The notes below the pieces were generated by a model that did no database searches, had not been told where the DNA came from, and saw only the letters and a list, made by a program, of their open reading frames with translations. Source: Madurella fahalii (lineage: Eukaryota > Ascomycota > Sordariomycetes > Sordariales). From it: DNA of 64,000 nucleotides. The number at the start of each line of letters is the position of its first letter. The stretch's first letter is position 1. The DNA lies in assembly GCA_029876055.1 (NCBI GenBank), contig CM056877.1, forward strand, positions 4,340,001 to 4,404,000. The letters run 5' to 3'. Made by a program: the position numbers and the translations under genes. Shown here piece after piece: positions 22,605 to 33,874 of the stretch.

Positions 22605-23640
22605 ATGGATCCGTACATAGACAAAGTCATCGTCGACTTTTTGGATCACCTGCAGAACGCTACGTAAGGTCTGCGAGTTTGGCGGGTGGATTGGATGCTA
22701 TAAGCTCTGGCCCATTCCGTCCTCCCTACAATCCACTAAGACCACTCAGACACCTATGATTTCCTCGGTATCGTAACCTTCAGCAACAAGCTCGGCTACA
22801 TGGAAAAAGGCTCTGACTTCAACGCCGCCCTCGCCATAGCCGACCAATCCATCGCTATCTCGGTCTCTGCGGCCAAATGCCCTGGCTCGACTACTGGCTC
22901 GACAAAAACCCCATCTACACCGTCGGCCCATCCAATATCGCTAACGTCACTAATATCGCCATCTAAAGCATGACATCCCGTCTAAAAGATGAAGAGAAGA
23001 CCTTCGTTCTCGAGAAGCCTGACTTCCTGCAGTACTTCATCGAGCCGAAATCCATCTCTCCTGAAATTTGTCGACGAGGGCAAGGTCATCGGGGTATCTC
23101 CTCCTCAACCTCATTGCAGGCGTTAACACCACAGCTATCGCCATGCGTGCTCTGTTTTACCACACTCTCCAGAACCCTCGCGTTTTCAGCAAGCTCCAAT
23201 CCGAAATCCGCTCAAACTATCTCGACGCCGTAGTCCGCGAAACGTTACGTTGCCACCCCGCCGTCTCAATGATAATAGAACTGGATCGTTCTCTCCGGGG
23301 GCATTACCCTCCTCGACGGCTCCATCGTGCCCCCAAGGACCCTTGTAGGCATGAACCCGTAACATCGTCGGCCGCAATAAATCTATCTTTAACCCCGACG
23401 CAGACACCTTTAATCCAGACAGGTAGCTCCAGAAATTGAACGAGTCAGACATACAATATGGCTAAAGGATAAAGCTGTGGAATACAGCGTGCTTGACGTT
23501 CGGTGAAGGGTTAAGCATCTGTCTAGGAAGGAATTTGAGTCTGATGGAAGTGTGGAAGGTGGTGCCGACGTTATAACCCTACAACTCAGACCTCTTTTTA
23601 GGAGTTGAAATAGCAACCCCATTGACCCGATAGTCTGGTT
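22605..23640 (+). pseudogene. Cytochrome P450 (pisatin-demethylase-like), truncated and decayed
   Basis: Successive pieces follow P450 order: MDPYIDKVIVDFLDHLQ (22,605); DFLGIVTFSNKLGYMEKGSD (22,759 on); GQMPWLDYWLDKNPIYTVGP (22,880 on); RLKDEEKTFVLEKPDFLQYF; the I-helix LLLNLIAGVNTTAIAMRALF (23,100 on); the K-helix ETLR in VVRETLRCHPAV; the PERF-type FNPDADTFNPDR; and the heme loop FGEGLSICLG with the cysteine ligand (about 23,498). The heme loop has Ser where Arg is usual. A TAA interrupts the frame before SMTSRLKDEE (CAA-to-TAA type), and at least two frameshifts lie near 23,065 and 23,360. Roughly the first 150 residues, including the membrane anchor, are missing. The layout suggests a fungal substrate-oxidising P450 of the CYP57-like group, now dead. 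Confidence 0.8.
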
Positions 23641-23774
23641 GATCCATTGCTCTAGGTTCTGATAATATAGGTAGACCTGCTTTTAAGGACCTAGTAGTTT
23701 AGTTCGAATTATTTAATAACAACGGGTTTATTAGTAGTTTAGCTACTAATATTGAAATAGTATAGAAACACATA

Positions 23775-25075
23775 TCTACACTCACATACCTACCAAAAAC
23801 AAAGGGGAGGGTAAAGACGGCCAAATGCCAGACAGACAGAATAGACAAGATAGGCCAGGCGACACTACCATAAATTAGGTCCCTGCAGCCTAAACAAGGT
23901 CAAAATAACATGTGCAGATAAAGCTCCCTCTGGTCAGAGGGAGATCACTTTGCACGCAAAGAAAGCTCGTCAAATTGAGCCTGCAACAAGTGTGAAGAGA
24001 GTGCTGAATTGATTTCTTTGTCTAAGAAGCAACGGCCAGTACGGCCCTACTTATGGTGCAAAAGAAAAAATGGGCCCACGGCAAGTTCCAGCCCCGGGGC
24101 ACTATCCTAGCAACTGTGTCCCTCTGATCAGAGGGACCCTGCCCTCTGGGGACTGTTTTCCCCAACTCAGTATTTGAACTATTCTCTAATTACTAGTTCA
24201 GTAGCTCTATTAATCCGGACTGAATCTATTTATCGGGTTCTCTTGGTTTTCAAGACTAGGTTCCTATATAGGAACTACCGTATCTAAGGTCTCCTAACTG
24301 CTGAAGACTTTATATCGAGGCCTAGGATACAGCCTATAAACTCCCGTAACTGCATATAGGTCGAGGGGAGGCCTAGGGCCTTCTGAATTAAGGCCTATTC
24401 AGTTAATCTAGCCTCCTGTAATTCAGATAGGATTTAGTGGGCTTCGAATGCCTCTGCTCTAGATTGTTGACCTCGAGTTCGACTATATAAAGTTGAGGGT
24501 GGTATCCTGAAGTGGGTCTGGATCTTACGGAAAGACTAGCCTTTTCAAGACAAGTAAAGACCTCCTGAATATCTTGCTCAGAACTGGACATTGTAGATAA
24601 CTAATAAAGATGTAGTTAAAATATAGGGTAATTTGGTCTAGAATTGACTGCGTTGTGGTAAGTTGAAGTAAGTGGGTGAAAATAGCGGTGTAAAGTTAAG
24701 ATTGTTCCGAATGTGGGATGTTCCGAAAGTGGGTATATTGACTTAATACTTAGCCGAGGTAACACGGTTTTCAAGCTAGTGAGTTCTTTTGGTGTTTCTT
24801 TTTGTTGTTGGGGAGCCGGGGGTTGGATCAGGAGGAAGTTGAATTTTTCGGGTCAGCAGACTCAAGCCTCTAGAGGTATCAACAAATGTTTATTGGTCGA
24901 AGCCTATGCTCCGATTCCTAGCATGCCAGGGGAATTGCGATGCGGCCGTACGGCGTTCCTCGTCCGCTCGTTCAAAGTTGTCAAGAAATCATCGTATGTT
25001 GATGTAGTGTCAGTACCTGAGGTAATTAGCCGCCAGTGAAAATACGCCAACCTATGTCTGGTCAACCATAGGAAA
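23775..25075. repeat. Dispersed repeat, copy A (pairs with 33,875-35,205)
   Basis: This shares long stretches with 33,875-35,205, for example GCAAAGACGGCCAAATGCCA-type text near 23,815, GGCCTAGGATACAGCC near 24,321 and CGTACGGCGTTCCTCGTC near 24,946. Copy A is less AT-shifted than copy B. It contains a palindromic CCCTCTGATCAGAGGG near 24,121 and a pogo-like transposase start. It carries no family-1 LTR and so shows the empty insertion site of copy B. Confidence 0.75.
24180..24591 (-). pseudogene. N-terminal piece of a pogo-like transposase
   Basis: From an ATG at 24,591 the minus strand encodes MSSSEQDIQEVFTCLEKASL. After stops it continues toward FLYRNLVLKTKRTR near 24,240, where pogo/Tc5-type transposases have their DNA-binding domain. 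The catalytic core is absent. At 24,700-24,735 two near repeats, TTCCGAATGTGGG and TTCCGAAAGTGGG, resemble a terminal repeat. The fragment cannot encode an active enzyme. Confidence 0.5.
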
Positions 25076-28000
25076 GTAGGGGGTTGTCGCTACGAGGGTG
25101 CGTTAGCATTGCGTCGGCCTGTATTCCATATTAATTCGGTTACTTCTCATGTGTTGGGCCCTGTGAGGGGCTCACAACCTTTGGCGCAGTTGTGGGCAGC
25201 CACCTTAGTTAGCTCTTTGCAACAACACCAAATTTTCCCACTTTGTTGCCTTCTTTGCGTTGTTGTTGATATATCGCCATTTAACAAGGAATATATGGGC
25301 TTGACAATTGAGGTCGTTGTCACATGACTCTATCATGGTGTAGGGGACGCAGTCAGTTTCCACCGCACGGGGCTGGCCTGGTACACAGCATCCGAACCCC
25401 AACCAGTTTAGCTGTATGATGGTGGTGCATAAGGCACCAACAGTGCAGTACAACGGCGCACCTAGGACATGTACATGTCAGCAACGGCGAAGTATATTAT
25501 TAAGGAGGAAGGGAATTGGCCCGGGATTCCACCGATTAAAGCGCACGTTCGTGCGCCTTGCCTCCTTTCGAGCTGGATTGCAGCATCATCTAGCGGGCTG
25601 GCGTTTTATGAGGCTCATTCCTGGCGGGTCGAGAAACGCATCCCCTACTGGATAGGATGGCGGTGGCGTGACGAGCGAGGGAGGGAGCATCACCGACGAG
25701 GCGAGGCGAGGCGCGGCGCGGCAACTACAACGGCACTGGCCAAGGGAATGAGTATCATGAAGGAATCCATTGCCGGAATTGCTAGTTCATGCTGCCAAAG
25801 GTATTTGTAGAAGGCGTGCTAAAGGCCGAGGGAGAGAAGTAGACAAAGTGGCGGATTTTCTAGGGAGGTTCAGGGTATTGCTTAGTTAGTGTCTCGTGTT
25901 AGGCGGCGCTCATACCTGTACTCGTGGATAAGGCTCTGCGATGTTGCGAAGCCTCCCGGACCAAGGAAGCTTTGCGGCTTGGTTTTATTGTTTGTTGCCA
26001 TTGCCGACGCAGCTAGGTAGGGCAGAATACGTCCAGCCTTTCGCAGCCATCCCCAGTCAATTTCAGCTGCACCATAGCGATAAGGACTTTTTTTTCTCCA
26101 GATGGAACCAATAACTATGCTCTTCCACCGAGGGTCAACCCTCCGGTAGAACATTGCTGAAAGCGACAACAGTATTAGCAGGTCGTTGGTGTGTCTGCTT
26201 CTTCCGTACCATTTTACTGGGGACAAGATCGCAACCAATAAGCACAGCCTTCACTATCACACGGCGCACATAATGTGTGACTTCAGCCGTAGCTGTGGTG
26301 TGTGCTTCTGGCTAGATTCTGCACCATACCTATGATCGATTATACCGCAAAATCGTGCGACCCTTCGGTGCTCCAGCCACAGCCTCGCAGACCTCGACAT
26401 GCAGTTGTCGGAGTCTGAGTTGCCAACTTTGAGCCCCTGGGTGCAGGACTGTATCATTAAGAAGAGCCTACCCGTAAGTCACAACCGACCGCGGTCTGGG
26501 ACCAGAAGGTCAAGCAAAATCCTCCTACCTGGTCTTAAGCCGTCTTTCCAGTTTCTAATGACTGTCTGTCGTGGGACAAGGTTGTATTCTTCTATATTTC
26601 GACAACCTCCGCATAGTAATTATATGTCTCCGTCTGCCATGTCGGAGGTAAACCCACGCACAGAGGGCATTCGTGCTCTATAGAAGAGAACCCGCCAGCT
26701 GGCGCTGGCGGTTCCCGGTATAGATTCTTGATGTTGGATGTCGGTGACAGGGACTATTGGGCACATATGAGCCCAAGAGCCACAAAAAATGAAGGAGGAA
26801 AGAAAGAAAAAAACCGCAAAACCACGCACGTACATTGACCTACCCTGGTTAGGGAGCTGATGAGATGGTCCTGACTCACAGGGCGCAACAGTCCCTCAAA
26901 CAGAGACGCAATGAACAGTAGCACTAAGATAGTTGTCACGCAAACAGGAGCTTAGCAGAGGACGTGGGAAGTACGTAGAAAGGTTGAAGCCTCTGAAGAT
27001 CTATCTACTGCAGTAGGAGACTGAAGAACTGGCTTAACTAATACACAAAGGAAATGGTCTAGGCGAGCTCACTAATAACTAATAAGCTGCTGAGCTCGGC
27101 GGTGAGAGCCGAGCTCCACAAGTACGGTCCCCAGCACGACAATAGTTTTGGCTGTTAATTACAGATGCAGTGACACGTCATAACGGAACAAAAGTATATA
27201 AAAATCCACCACTACTATATTGAAAAACGGGAAGAAAAATATTGGATTGATAGTTACCTTTTATAGATCAGATTCTACTAGTTATTTCAATTCTTTTGAA
27301 ATATCAATTATTTTCGTTTTTTTATAGCGTATATTTCAGAACGTAGTAAATAGCATCACAAGCCCTAGCAGGCAAAGTACATTGGGCTGATCCTGTCATC
27401 CAAGGCGCTAAAAATCTGGGGTCCAAAGGTCACTTTTTTGCTGTGACGCGTCACAGCGAATTCCTCTAGAGCAGGCCCTTGACTGACGTAGTACGGCTAC
27501 CTCTGAACACAGATTCCCATATTTGACGGCCAAATGCCAACTGCGGCGCAAGTGGAATGAGAGCGCGTGGGGAATGCGCGCGCGGGGAATGCGCATTGTG
27601 GAACGCGCAATGCGACCAGCTAATCAGACAGGGAAGCGCTATGTGGAATGTTTCAAAGTAGCAAGCAACCGTAATACAGAATCCAAGCCACGCTAGCCGG
27701 TGCCTTCAGGCCTGCGGGTGGCACGGCAAGTGCCTCATGGGGAAGTTTTGGGCGGGAACTTCCGTGCTAGTAGTTGCATATGGCAAGCTCCGGAGGCATT
27801 GGAAATATTCTATATATATGACTACGAGCTCCCATCTGCGTTTCCCGATCACCTCTCGCCATCCAAATTCATCCTCCGATCTCATTACCGAGGCGAAATG
27901 CCTTGGTAAGCATATCTAACCTTCATCACGAGTAGGATCTACCAACAATGTCCCAATTGTTTGTCCCGTCCTGTCGCTGAACAAGTTGCAGACCATATAT

Positions 28001-28599
28001 CGACCAACATCGATTTCGACTCATGCGGCCTGCAGACCCCTGCCACGAAGTTCGGAACGCGGTTGTCATCGAGCAAGTAGCAAGGACTGACAGGGACGTA
28101 GAGTCAGAGTCCATGTTGACCGTTAGTTGTGAAAGACGCTATGTCTAGCTGTTCAAGTTAACTGACCTTCTCCAGTACTTAGACCCTGCATCTTCAGGGG
28201 CGTTCGGCAGCCTCAAAATTGCCAATACCCAATGATTGGACGATAACGGGACCGCCGCCTTGCCTGCCCGTCGTGAGCACACAGGAGAATCACCAAGCGC
28301 ACGGGCCATCACGGGAAAGCTTGCCGGCATGGAAGGGCTTGAGATTGGCCAGTGGGAGCGAGTGGCACGCTTTTGCACTCGGTGCATTCCCCCGCCCGGA
28401 AGTCAGCGCATTGCCCAGTTTGATGGGACCGAAAGTGCAAAATAGCATGCCAATGCAGCCCCCGACTACCCGCAGCTCTTTCACGCAGGAGCTTATTTTC
28501 GATCCGTGTCGTCCGCGTTCTTCCGCAGAGATGTGGATTCCTCCATTTGCCATTCGCGTGAGGCACGAGTTTTAAACTTCCGTGAACTTTACCTTTGCA
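25076..28599. other. Gene-poor stretch, only unsupported short frames
   Basis: No frame here has recognisable content or a convincing intron chain. The longest are 25,882-26,238 (minus, 118 codons) and 28,309-28,794 (minus). The minus frame from 26,939 starts MTTILVLLFIASLFEGLL, signal-peptide-like, but ends without a recognisable mature part. Perfect hairpins occur at 26,692-26,711 (CCGCCAG / CTGGCGG) and 27,092-27,116 (GAGCTCGGC / GCCGAGCTC). A GTGACGCGTCAC palindrome lies near 27,442. Confidence 0.4.
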
Positions 28600-29751
28600 A
28601 TGGAGATCGAGCAGGAGCAAGTAGCGGTCAATGGGCGCCGGACCACTGCGCTCCTTCAAAATCCTCGAAACTCTCGAAACTCGTCTTCGGGTCAGCGCTG
28701 GGCTTGCCCGCTCCATAAGGCAGATCCTGACAAATTTGGTGCTTGTGCGAAAGGGTGGATTGAGGTTCGCCGAGTAAAGTATGATCGCGTACACCTTGCT
28801 AATTGGAATGACGTAGCTGCTAACTGAGCGGCCGGTCTATCGTAGGGAACACGTATACCGCAAACACTGTCATATCCACTGCGGCAGATGCCACAGACTA
28901 TTTAAAAAGCACCACGAACTCGACAAACATCAGCAAGAAGACGATCGCTGCGAGACTGTCGGTACCGCACCGTCCGTTTTGGTCTGTGGCATTAGCAGGC
29001 CGACCGAGGATCTACTGAGACGGCGACCCCAGCCAGGCTCTGACGAAGAATCAAAATGGTTCGATATGTGGCGCATCATTTTCCCTGGCCGTCCACCCCC
29101 ATCCACGCCATGTGGGTAAGCCCCGACGTCTTACCCACTGTCTGGGAGGTGCTGACCCTGCAAGTTGTCAAAAAACGTCCAAACCAGCAGCCTGACGTAA
29201 CGGCGGCGGTGGAAGCATACGCATCACTTCTCCGCTCCTCTCTGCCATTTCTGGTTCGGAAAGGGATGGGTGACGCGCTTGTGCATTCTGCAAATTCCAT
29301 GCTACGCGCAGGGTCCACTGAAGGTCTTGCCACATCTGGGGAGGGAGCGCCTAACACCCAGATCGCAGTGGATGTGGTTATGGAGGGTTTCAATGACAAG
29401 ACAAGACGGTTCCTTCGATCGTTAAGAGAATCCGGCCTAGTTGCTCCTCAACCCCACACTGGGGGCTATGCCGGCCACTTTCTCGTACCACCAGAGCCCC
29501 CAAGAATTCCTGATCCGGACGCGTGGCTGGTAGGGGCTGATCGAGATGTGGGATTCGGGCCTCGCAGCATTGACACTGTGACGTACGGTTTGCCACAGGA
29601 CCAGTTTCCTCCTGTTCCCCTTGAACGGCTGCCCACGTATCAGGACATGGGCGCGCCCGGCGGGGACTTTGGGGCCATGTATCCTTTAACGACAGGCAAT
29701 CCGGAGACATGGTTTGGCGAAGTTGCATTTGACACCCAAACCAGCATGTAA
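28600..29751 (+). CDS. C2H2-type zinc-finger protein
   Basis: Three exons, 28,600-28,778, 28,846-29,111 and 29,165-29,751, join in phase to 1,032 nt (343 residues). The first intron has a TGCTAAC branch site and ends CGTAG. The second starts GTGGGT and ends GCAAG. The N-terminal half carries RWACPLHKADPDKFGAC and, across the first junction, RRVKEHVYRKHCHIHCGRCH. These are two Cys/His clusters arranged as in the common fungal family where a degenerate finger (WACPxxK...) precedes a C2H2 finger (CGRCHRLFKKHHELDKHQ). After the finger follow the family's SKWFDMWRIIFPG motif and a long, less conserved C-terminal part ending FDTQTSM. Function in this family is unknown; DNA or RNA binding is inferred from the fingers only. 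The start chosen is the first ATG in frame. Confidence 0.75.
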
Positions 29752-31147
29752 CTCGGCCATTTTGGGATTCGGTAGTGTTATGAGGGACGCGGTGTGACCT
29801 AACTTGGGATCTTATTGGAGGGTTGCCCGGGAACGGAAGAACATAGACCCATCGGCGTAAAGGCCAAATAGAAGATAACGGAGAGGCGAGTTTGGTTTAT
29901 TGGTCAAGAGTCAAGACTTGAAGCTCGATTTGGCTTGATTTGAGTTGATTTACCGGAACCAAACCAAAAGACTCCGACGGAGCTCTCGCTCACCCCCACC
30001 TCCTAACAGTACTCATGTAAGACTTGGCATCATGTTTATCACATGAATACCATATGATATATTACTATCTCGCACCTTCTAGTCTATTCAGACCGAATTA
30101 GTCATCGATGATAGTCTGGCTGTTTAGGAAGTTGGTGTACCTAATCTCAATCGTGCTTGCCTTGATGTTCTCCATTCCCCGGGTGGAATGTCGAGTTCAA
30201 TTATAAACATTGTCTTCTAGTTCTCGGCTATGCCGACGCCGCCGGCGGTCTTTTGGCTCCGTGAGCGTGAATCGTCAAAGGGGGTTGTCGGGTGAAGCTC
30301 GGCGAACCGCAGCGCTTCGGTTTGAACAGGGCGTTGTCCAATAACTAGCGTACAGGTAGTCTTGCTGGCGCAATGAGAATAATTCTAAATGGAGCTCATC
30401 AATCGTACTGGTCTGAGGATTGATTCAGACATATGCTATCCTTTGAAGAGTGTCGGGCAGCCAGTGGATGTGATGATATGAAAACCGAGCCAGTCATGTA
30501 TGGTCCTGCACGTGTTTTCTATGATCTTCCCAACTTCTACAGCGTTCACGAGGTGCCGCCACCCTCTTCCGCACTGGCGTTACGTTATCGGTGGCCTTAA
30601 CCGGTGCAGCCATGCAGCTGCTGGACATCACACCCGGAGCGGTCCGGTGGTTATCGCGATAGGGAGCTTGTTGAGTTTGTCCTCTGGCTAAGTTACTAAA
30701 ATTCTAATACATGCACGGCCTGACATTTGGGCTACCAATGTAGGCGCACGGATCGCGATCGTACATAAGTTAGCTGATGCTCGCAGCCGGAAAATGGTGG
30801 AGTCATTGGAATGCTTGTCTAATCTACCGTCCTAACCGGCGAGTCGTCGGGACTCGAAGCTTGTTACGGCACCTGGACCGCGGCCATCAGTAATGATCCG
30901 CCACAATGGCAGCCATTAGGAATTAATTAACTGATGCGTTCGGAATCCGTGTAGCTTTACTGAGAGTGAATTAATAACGCTCGCAATTCTTTGCTAGTCA
31001 TACCTCGGAAATAGGATATGTTCCAAGGATCAAAAACTGCGACAGGCAGCATGGCACGAGGTTTCCTGCCCACAATACCTTGGTTGAAGAGAAAGAAATA
31101 AAAAGGTGTCAAAACATCATCTTAGGTTACTTACTTGGCCGTCTTCT
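29752..31147. other. Convergent intergenic region, no gene seen
   Basis: This lies between the 3' ends of the zinc-finger gene (plus) and the ferric reductase (minus). Short frames such as 30,500-30,691 have no recognisable content. No repeats shared with the rest of the window were noticed. Confidence 0.4.
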
Positions 31148-33334
31148 TCACCACGAATATGCGTCCACCTCCAGCTCAAACACAACTTTCGCTCGCCTTC
31201 CGGCCCTGGCGACGGCGGCCCTGACATCGTCACAAAGCGACCCTGGCCCGGACACCACCACGCCAACCCTATTCCAGCCGGTAACGGCCTCCCCATCGAC
31301 TAGCTCATCGACGTCAAACCGACGACCCACCCTTACTTCGCTGTTCGCGAACCCGCTCAGGTCAATAGCTTCGGTTAGACACCGGGCAAACTCGGAAACA
31401 CTCCACACCAGCTTCACGTTCCAGTGCTGGTACGCCCAAGGCAGGACACTAGTAATACCGATACCTCCCGCAATGAGCAAGATACGGTCGCAGCGTAGGA
31501 CAGGTCCCGTGTGGCCGTTAGAGTAGGGTCCGTCCAGGAGCGTAAGTAGGCTGCTATGTGCCCGTAGCCGCTTTGTGATACCGGTCGACTGTTTGATAAA
31601 GAACGTGATGCCGACATTGGGATGATCGTTGGATGGCTTCTTCGCGAGCGCCGTGCACTGCTGACTCTCCTCATCCTTGCCGCTCCGGGGACTGCCGCGA
31701 TGCGGAAGAATCGACGTTGGGATGGCGGAGAACGGGTGGTTCTCCCAGGGCCGCAGTGGGTCCAGCGTCGGGAAGCACACGTAGGCGTGTCGACCGGGCG
31801 CCGAACCCCAGCGGATGCCGTGGATGTCGACACGGAAGTAACCGTGACCCAGGTCGGTTACCTGTGCCCTTCGGGCGCGGTTCTTCAACACGCGGCCCAC
31901 TCGGAAGAGCCTGTCAAAAGACCACACGGCCATGGCAAAGTAAAGCCAGAGCTCGTACGCCCATGTGTCGGTGAGGGACATACCCATGCTGGCATACCAC
32001 CCGAATAGGTGGTACCAGCACCCGACGACGACAAAGACGCTTAGCACAATGTGACAGATCAGGAAGAGCTCGTACTGCGCCGCCCGCACGTACAACCCGC
32101 TGCCGATAGCGAGCATGACGGTAGCGAGGGTAGCCACGGCCCCCCAGATCCACCACTCGGTCTGGGCGTAGTGGGCGTAAACTCGCAGGCCAATGATGGA
32201 GTGAATGACAACGTATAGCATGAAAACTCGGGCGACCCAGCGGTGTAACAAGAGATAGGTTGAGTGAGACCAAGTAGTCAGCCAGAGCAGGACGTTGTTT
32301 CTCGACGCGAAGAGAAAGACGATGGGGAGGAGCATGAACGCCAATGTCCCGGTGCGGTACAGGACGTAGGCGGAAATTTCCTTCCACTGGCTGTCAAACC
32401 ACGCGTTCGGCTGCCCGGACTGGTAGTCGACGGCGGCAAGGACCGCGCTGAGAACGCCGAAGACCGTGATGTAGATGCCTTGACCAACTGTCGGGGCGTT
32501 GCCGAGGAGGAACGGAAGCGGTTTGACATGATACCTGCCAATGAGACTCGGGTAGACAAGGTATGGTTTGATCTGATGCGCCGTGGTGGGAATTAGGGCC
32601 GCTCTCAACGAGACAAGTATCTTTCCAGCAAGGGACCGGTGGAGGCTCACCTTGTCCAAGAGGGCACTCGCAAACGGCATGTACCTGAGCCACGTCAAGA
32701 CTATTGGGATCCCAACCGCAATGACAAAGATAATGATACTGAACGAACGCCCTAGTTCAGTAACTGGGGAAAAGGGGGGGGGGGAATAGGCGTCGGTCCC
32801 GTACCTGTAGGTCGATTCGACTACGTTCTCACGAACGACCATTCCAAGAACGTTCCACTGCCTCAAGTATGCGCTGGGTGAGACAATCGAGGTGACGTTC
32901 AGGATCGTGTCGGCGTCACCGAGGTGGTGCGTAGGCGGCCGGGGATCGACGTGGGTGAGGGCCACTGAGTAGGTCCATTTCGCGGCGACACTCCTGTTCC
33001 CGGTGACCCACTGCTCCCAAAAGGATTCTAACTTGGAAACTGCGACATTATATTCGGCGCACTTGGTGTTGATGCACCAGGCGACCGTGGTCAGAAACGG
33101 AGTACTGCTAGCGAAGCATTCAGGCGACGTCGCCGGACCGTGGCCGTGGCCGTGGCCGTGGCCGCCGCCCGTGTGGGTGCAGTCTAACGTGTAGGTCGTG
33201 AGTGATCGGAGACACGACTCAGCACAGAGCGGATCGTAAGGCATGTTGCCGTAACCGATGAGCAACTCGGCAGCGGCACGGCCTGCCGAAAGCCCGGCCA
33301 GCGCCAGCCAACCGGGAGCCGACGAGATCTTCAT
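31148..33334 (-). CDS. Ferric/cupric reductase transmembrane protein (FRE family)
   Basis: An uninterrupted frame of 728 residues from the ATG at 33,334. It begins with a signal peptide (MKISSAPGWLALAGLSAG), then a cysteine-containing luminal or extracellular domain of about 180 residues. Several membrane helices follow, starting with SFSIIIFVIAVGIPIVLTWL. Two H-x13-H pairs, HRWVARVFMLYVVIH and HIVLSVFVVVGCWYH, are the bis-heme ligands of ferric reductases. The C-terminal half has the FAD-binding HPFSAIPT and the NADPH-binding AGGIGITSVLPW, and ends FELEVDAYSW. Such proteins move electrons from cytosolic NADPH across the plasma membrane to reduce Fe(III) or Cu(II) before uptake. The luminal domain contains a (His-Gly)4 run encoded by a GTGGCC hexamer repeat near 33,140-33,165. 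A run of about 10 G near 32,768 encodes the Pro-rich YSPPPFSPV and is a possible sequencing or slippage site. The whole gene is one exon. Confidence 0.92.
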   Translation of the reverse strand: MKISSAPGWLALAGLSAGRAAAELLIGYGNMPYDPLCAESCLRSLTTYTLDCTHTGGGHGHGHGHGPATSPECFASSTPFLTTVAWCINTKCAEYNVAVSKLESFWEQWVTGNRSVAAKWTYSVALTHVDPRPPTHHLGDADTILNVTSIVSPSAYLRQWNVLGMVVRENVVESTYRYGTDAYSPPPFSPVTELGRSFSIIIFVIAVGIPIVLTWLRYMPFASALLDKVSLHRSLAGKILVSLRAALIPTTAHQIKPYLVYPSLIGRYHVKPLPFLLGNAPTVGQGIYITVFGVLSAVLAAVDYQSGQPNAWFDSQWKEISAYVLYRTGTLAFMLLPIVFLFASRNNVLLWLTTWSHSTYLLLHRWVARVFMLYVVIHSIIGLRVYAHYAQTEWWIWGAVATLATVMLAIGSGLYVRAAQYELFLICHIVLSVFVVVGCWYHLFGWYASMGMSLTDTWAYELWLYFAMAVWSFDRLFRVGRVLKNRARRAQVTDLGHGYFRVDIHGIRWGSAPGRHAYVCFPTLDPLRPWENHPFSAIPTSILPHRGSPRSGKDEESQQCTALAKKPSNDHPNVGITFFIKQSTGITKRLRAHSSLLTLLDGPYSNGHTGPVLRCDRILLIAGGIGITSVLPWAYQHWNVKLVWSVSEFARCLTEAIDLSGFANSEVRVGRRFDVDELVDGEAVTGWNRVGVVVSGPGSLCDDVRAAVARAGRRAKVVFELEVDAYSW

Positions 33335-33874
33335 GGTCACACAAGGCCCACTGGAGACACCAGCGTCCAGTTGCTAGTTGGGATCGGATTCACAGGTGCA
33401 GCGTTGGTTGGTTGTGTCGGGTGGATGCAGAAACCGGAAGTGGATCAAGTTCAAAGTTCCTCCCCCGGTGTTATGTATGCACAGCTCAAGACGCCCTCTT
33501 CTTGTTAGCCGCATGAGTTGATATGAGAAGGTTTCCAGCCCAGGCGCATCCGCAATTTTGGTACTCCGCAGGTACGTATTACATTTCTGCGACTCGACAA
33601 GGCGGTATCAGAACCAGGAACCTTAACTCGATAACGTTCCCATTGGCTAGGGTCACACGGAGGAGATTGGCTGAGATGCCAAATGTGGGGGCTTCGAGGG
33701 GATTTGAGCAGGTTTTGTAGCAACACCTGGGGCATATATTGTTGGTATTCACGCAACCAGGGCATGCTTTACCTAGTTTGTCCGCCTCGCATATTGGCTG
33801 AATGAAGGCCCGTTGAAGAGCATGGAAGGGGGAAGCCAACTAGGGGCCCGATTAAGATTATACATTAGGCGAAT
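33335..33874. other. Upstream region of the ferric reductase, no gene seen
   Basis: No supported coding frame. It should contain the reductase promoter. No clear GATA-rich cluster (HGATAR, the siderophore/iron regulator site) stands out by eye. Confidence 0.4.

Noticed and set aside
25205..25453. Cysteine-containing minus-strand frame (82 codons) as a small secreted protein
   Set aside because: No signal peptide, no intron signals, no recognisable pattern; could be chance.
31622..32596. Plus-strand and second minus-strand frames inside the ferric reductase
   Set aside because: The 728-residue reductase frame explains this DNA fully; the others are shadows.
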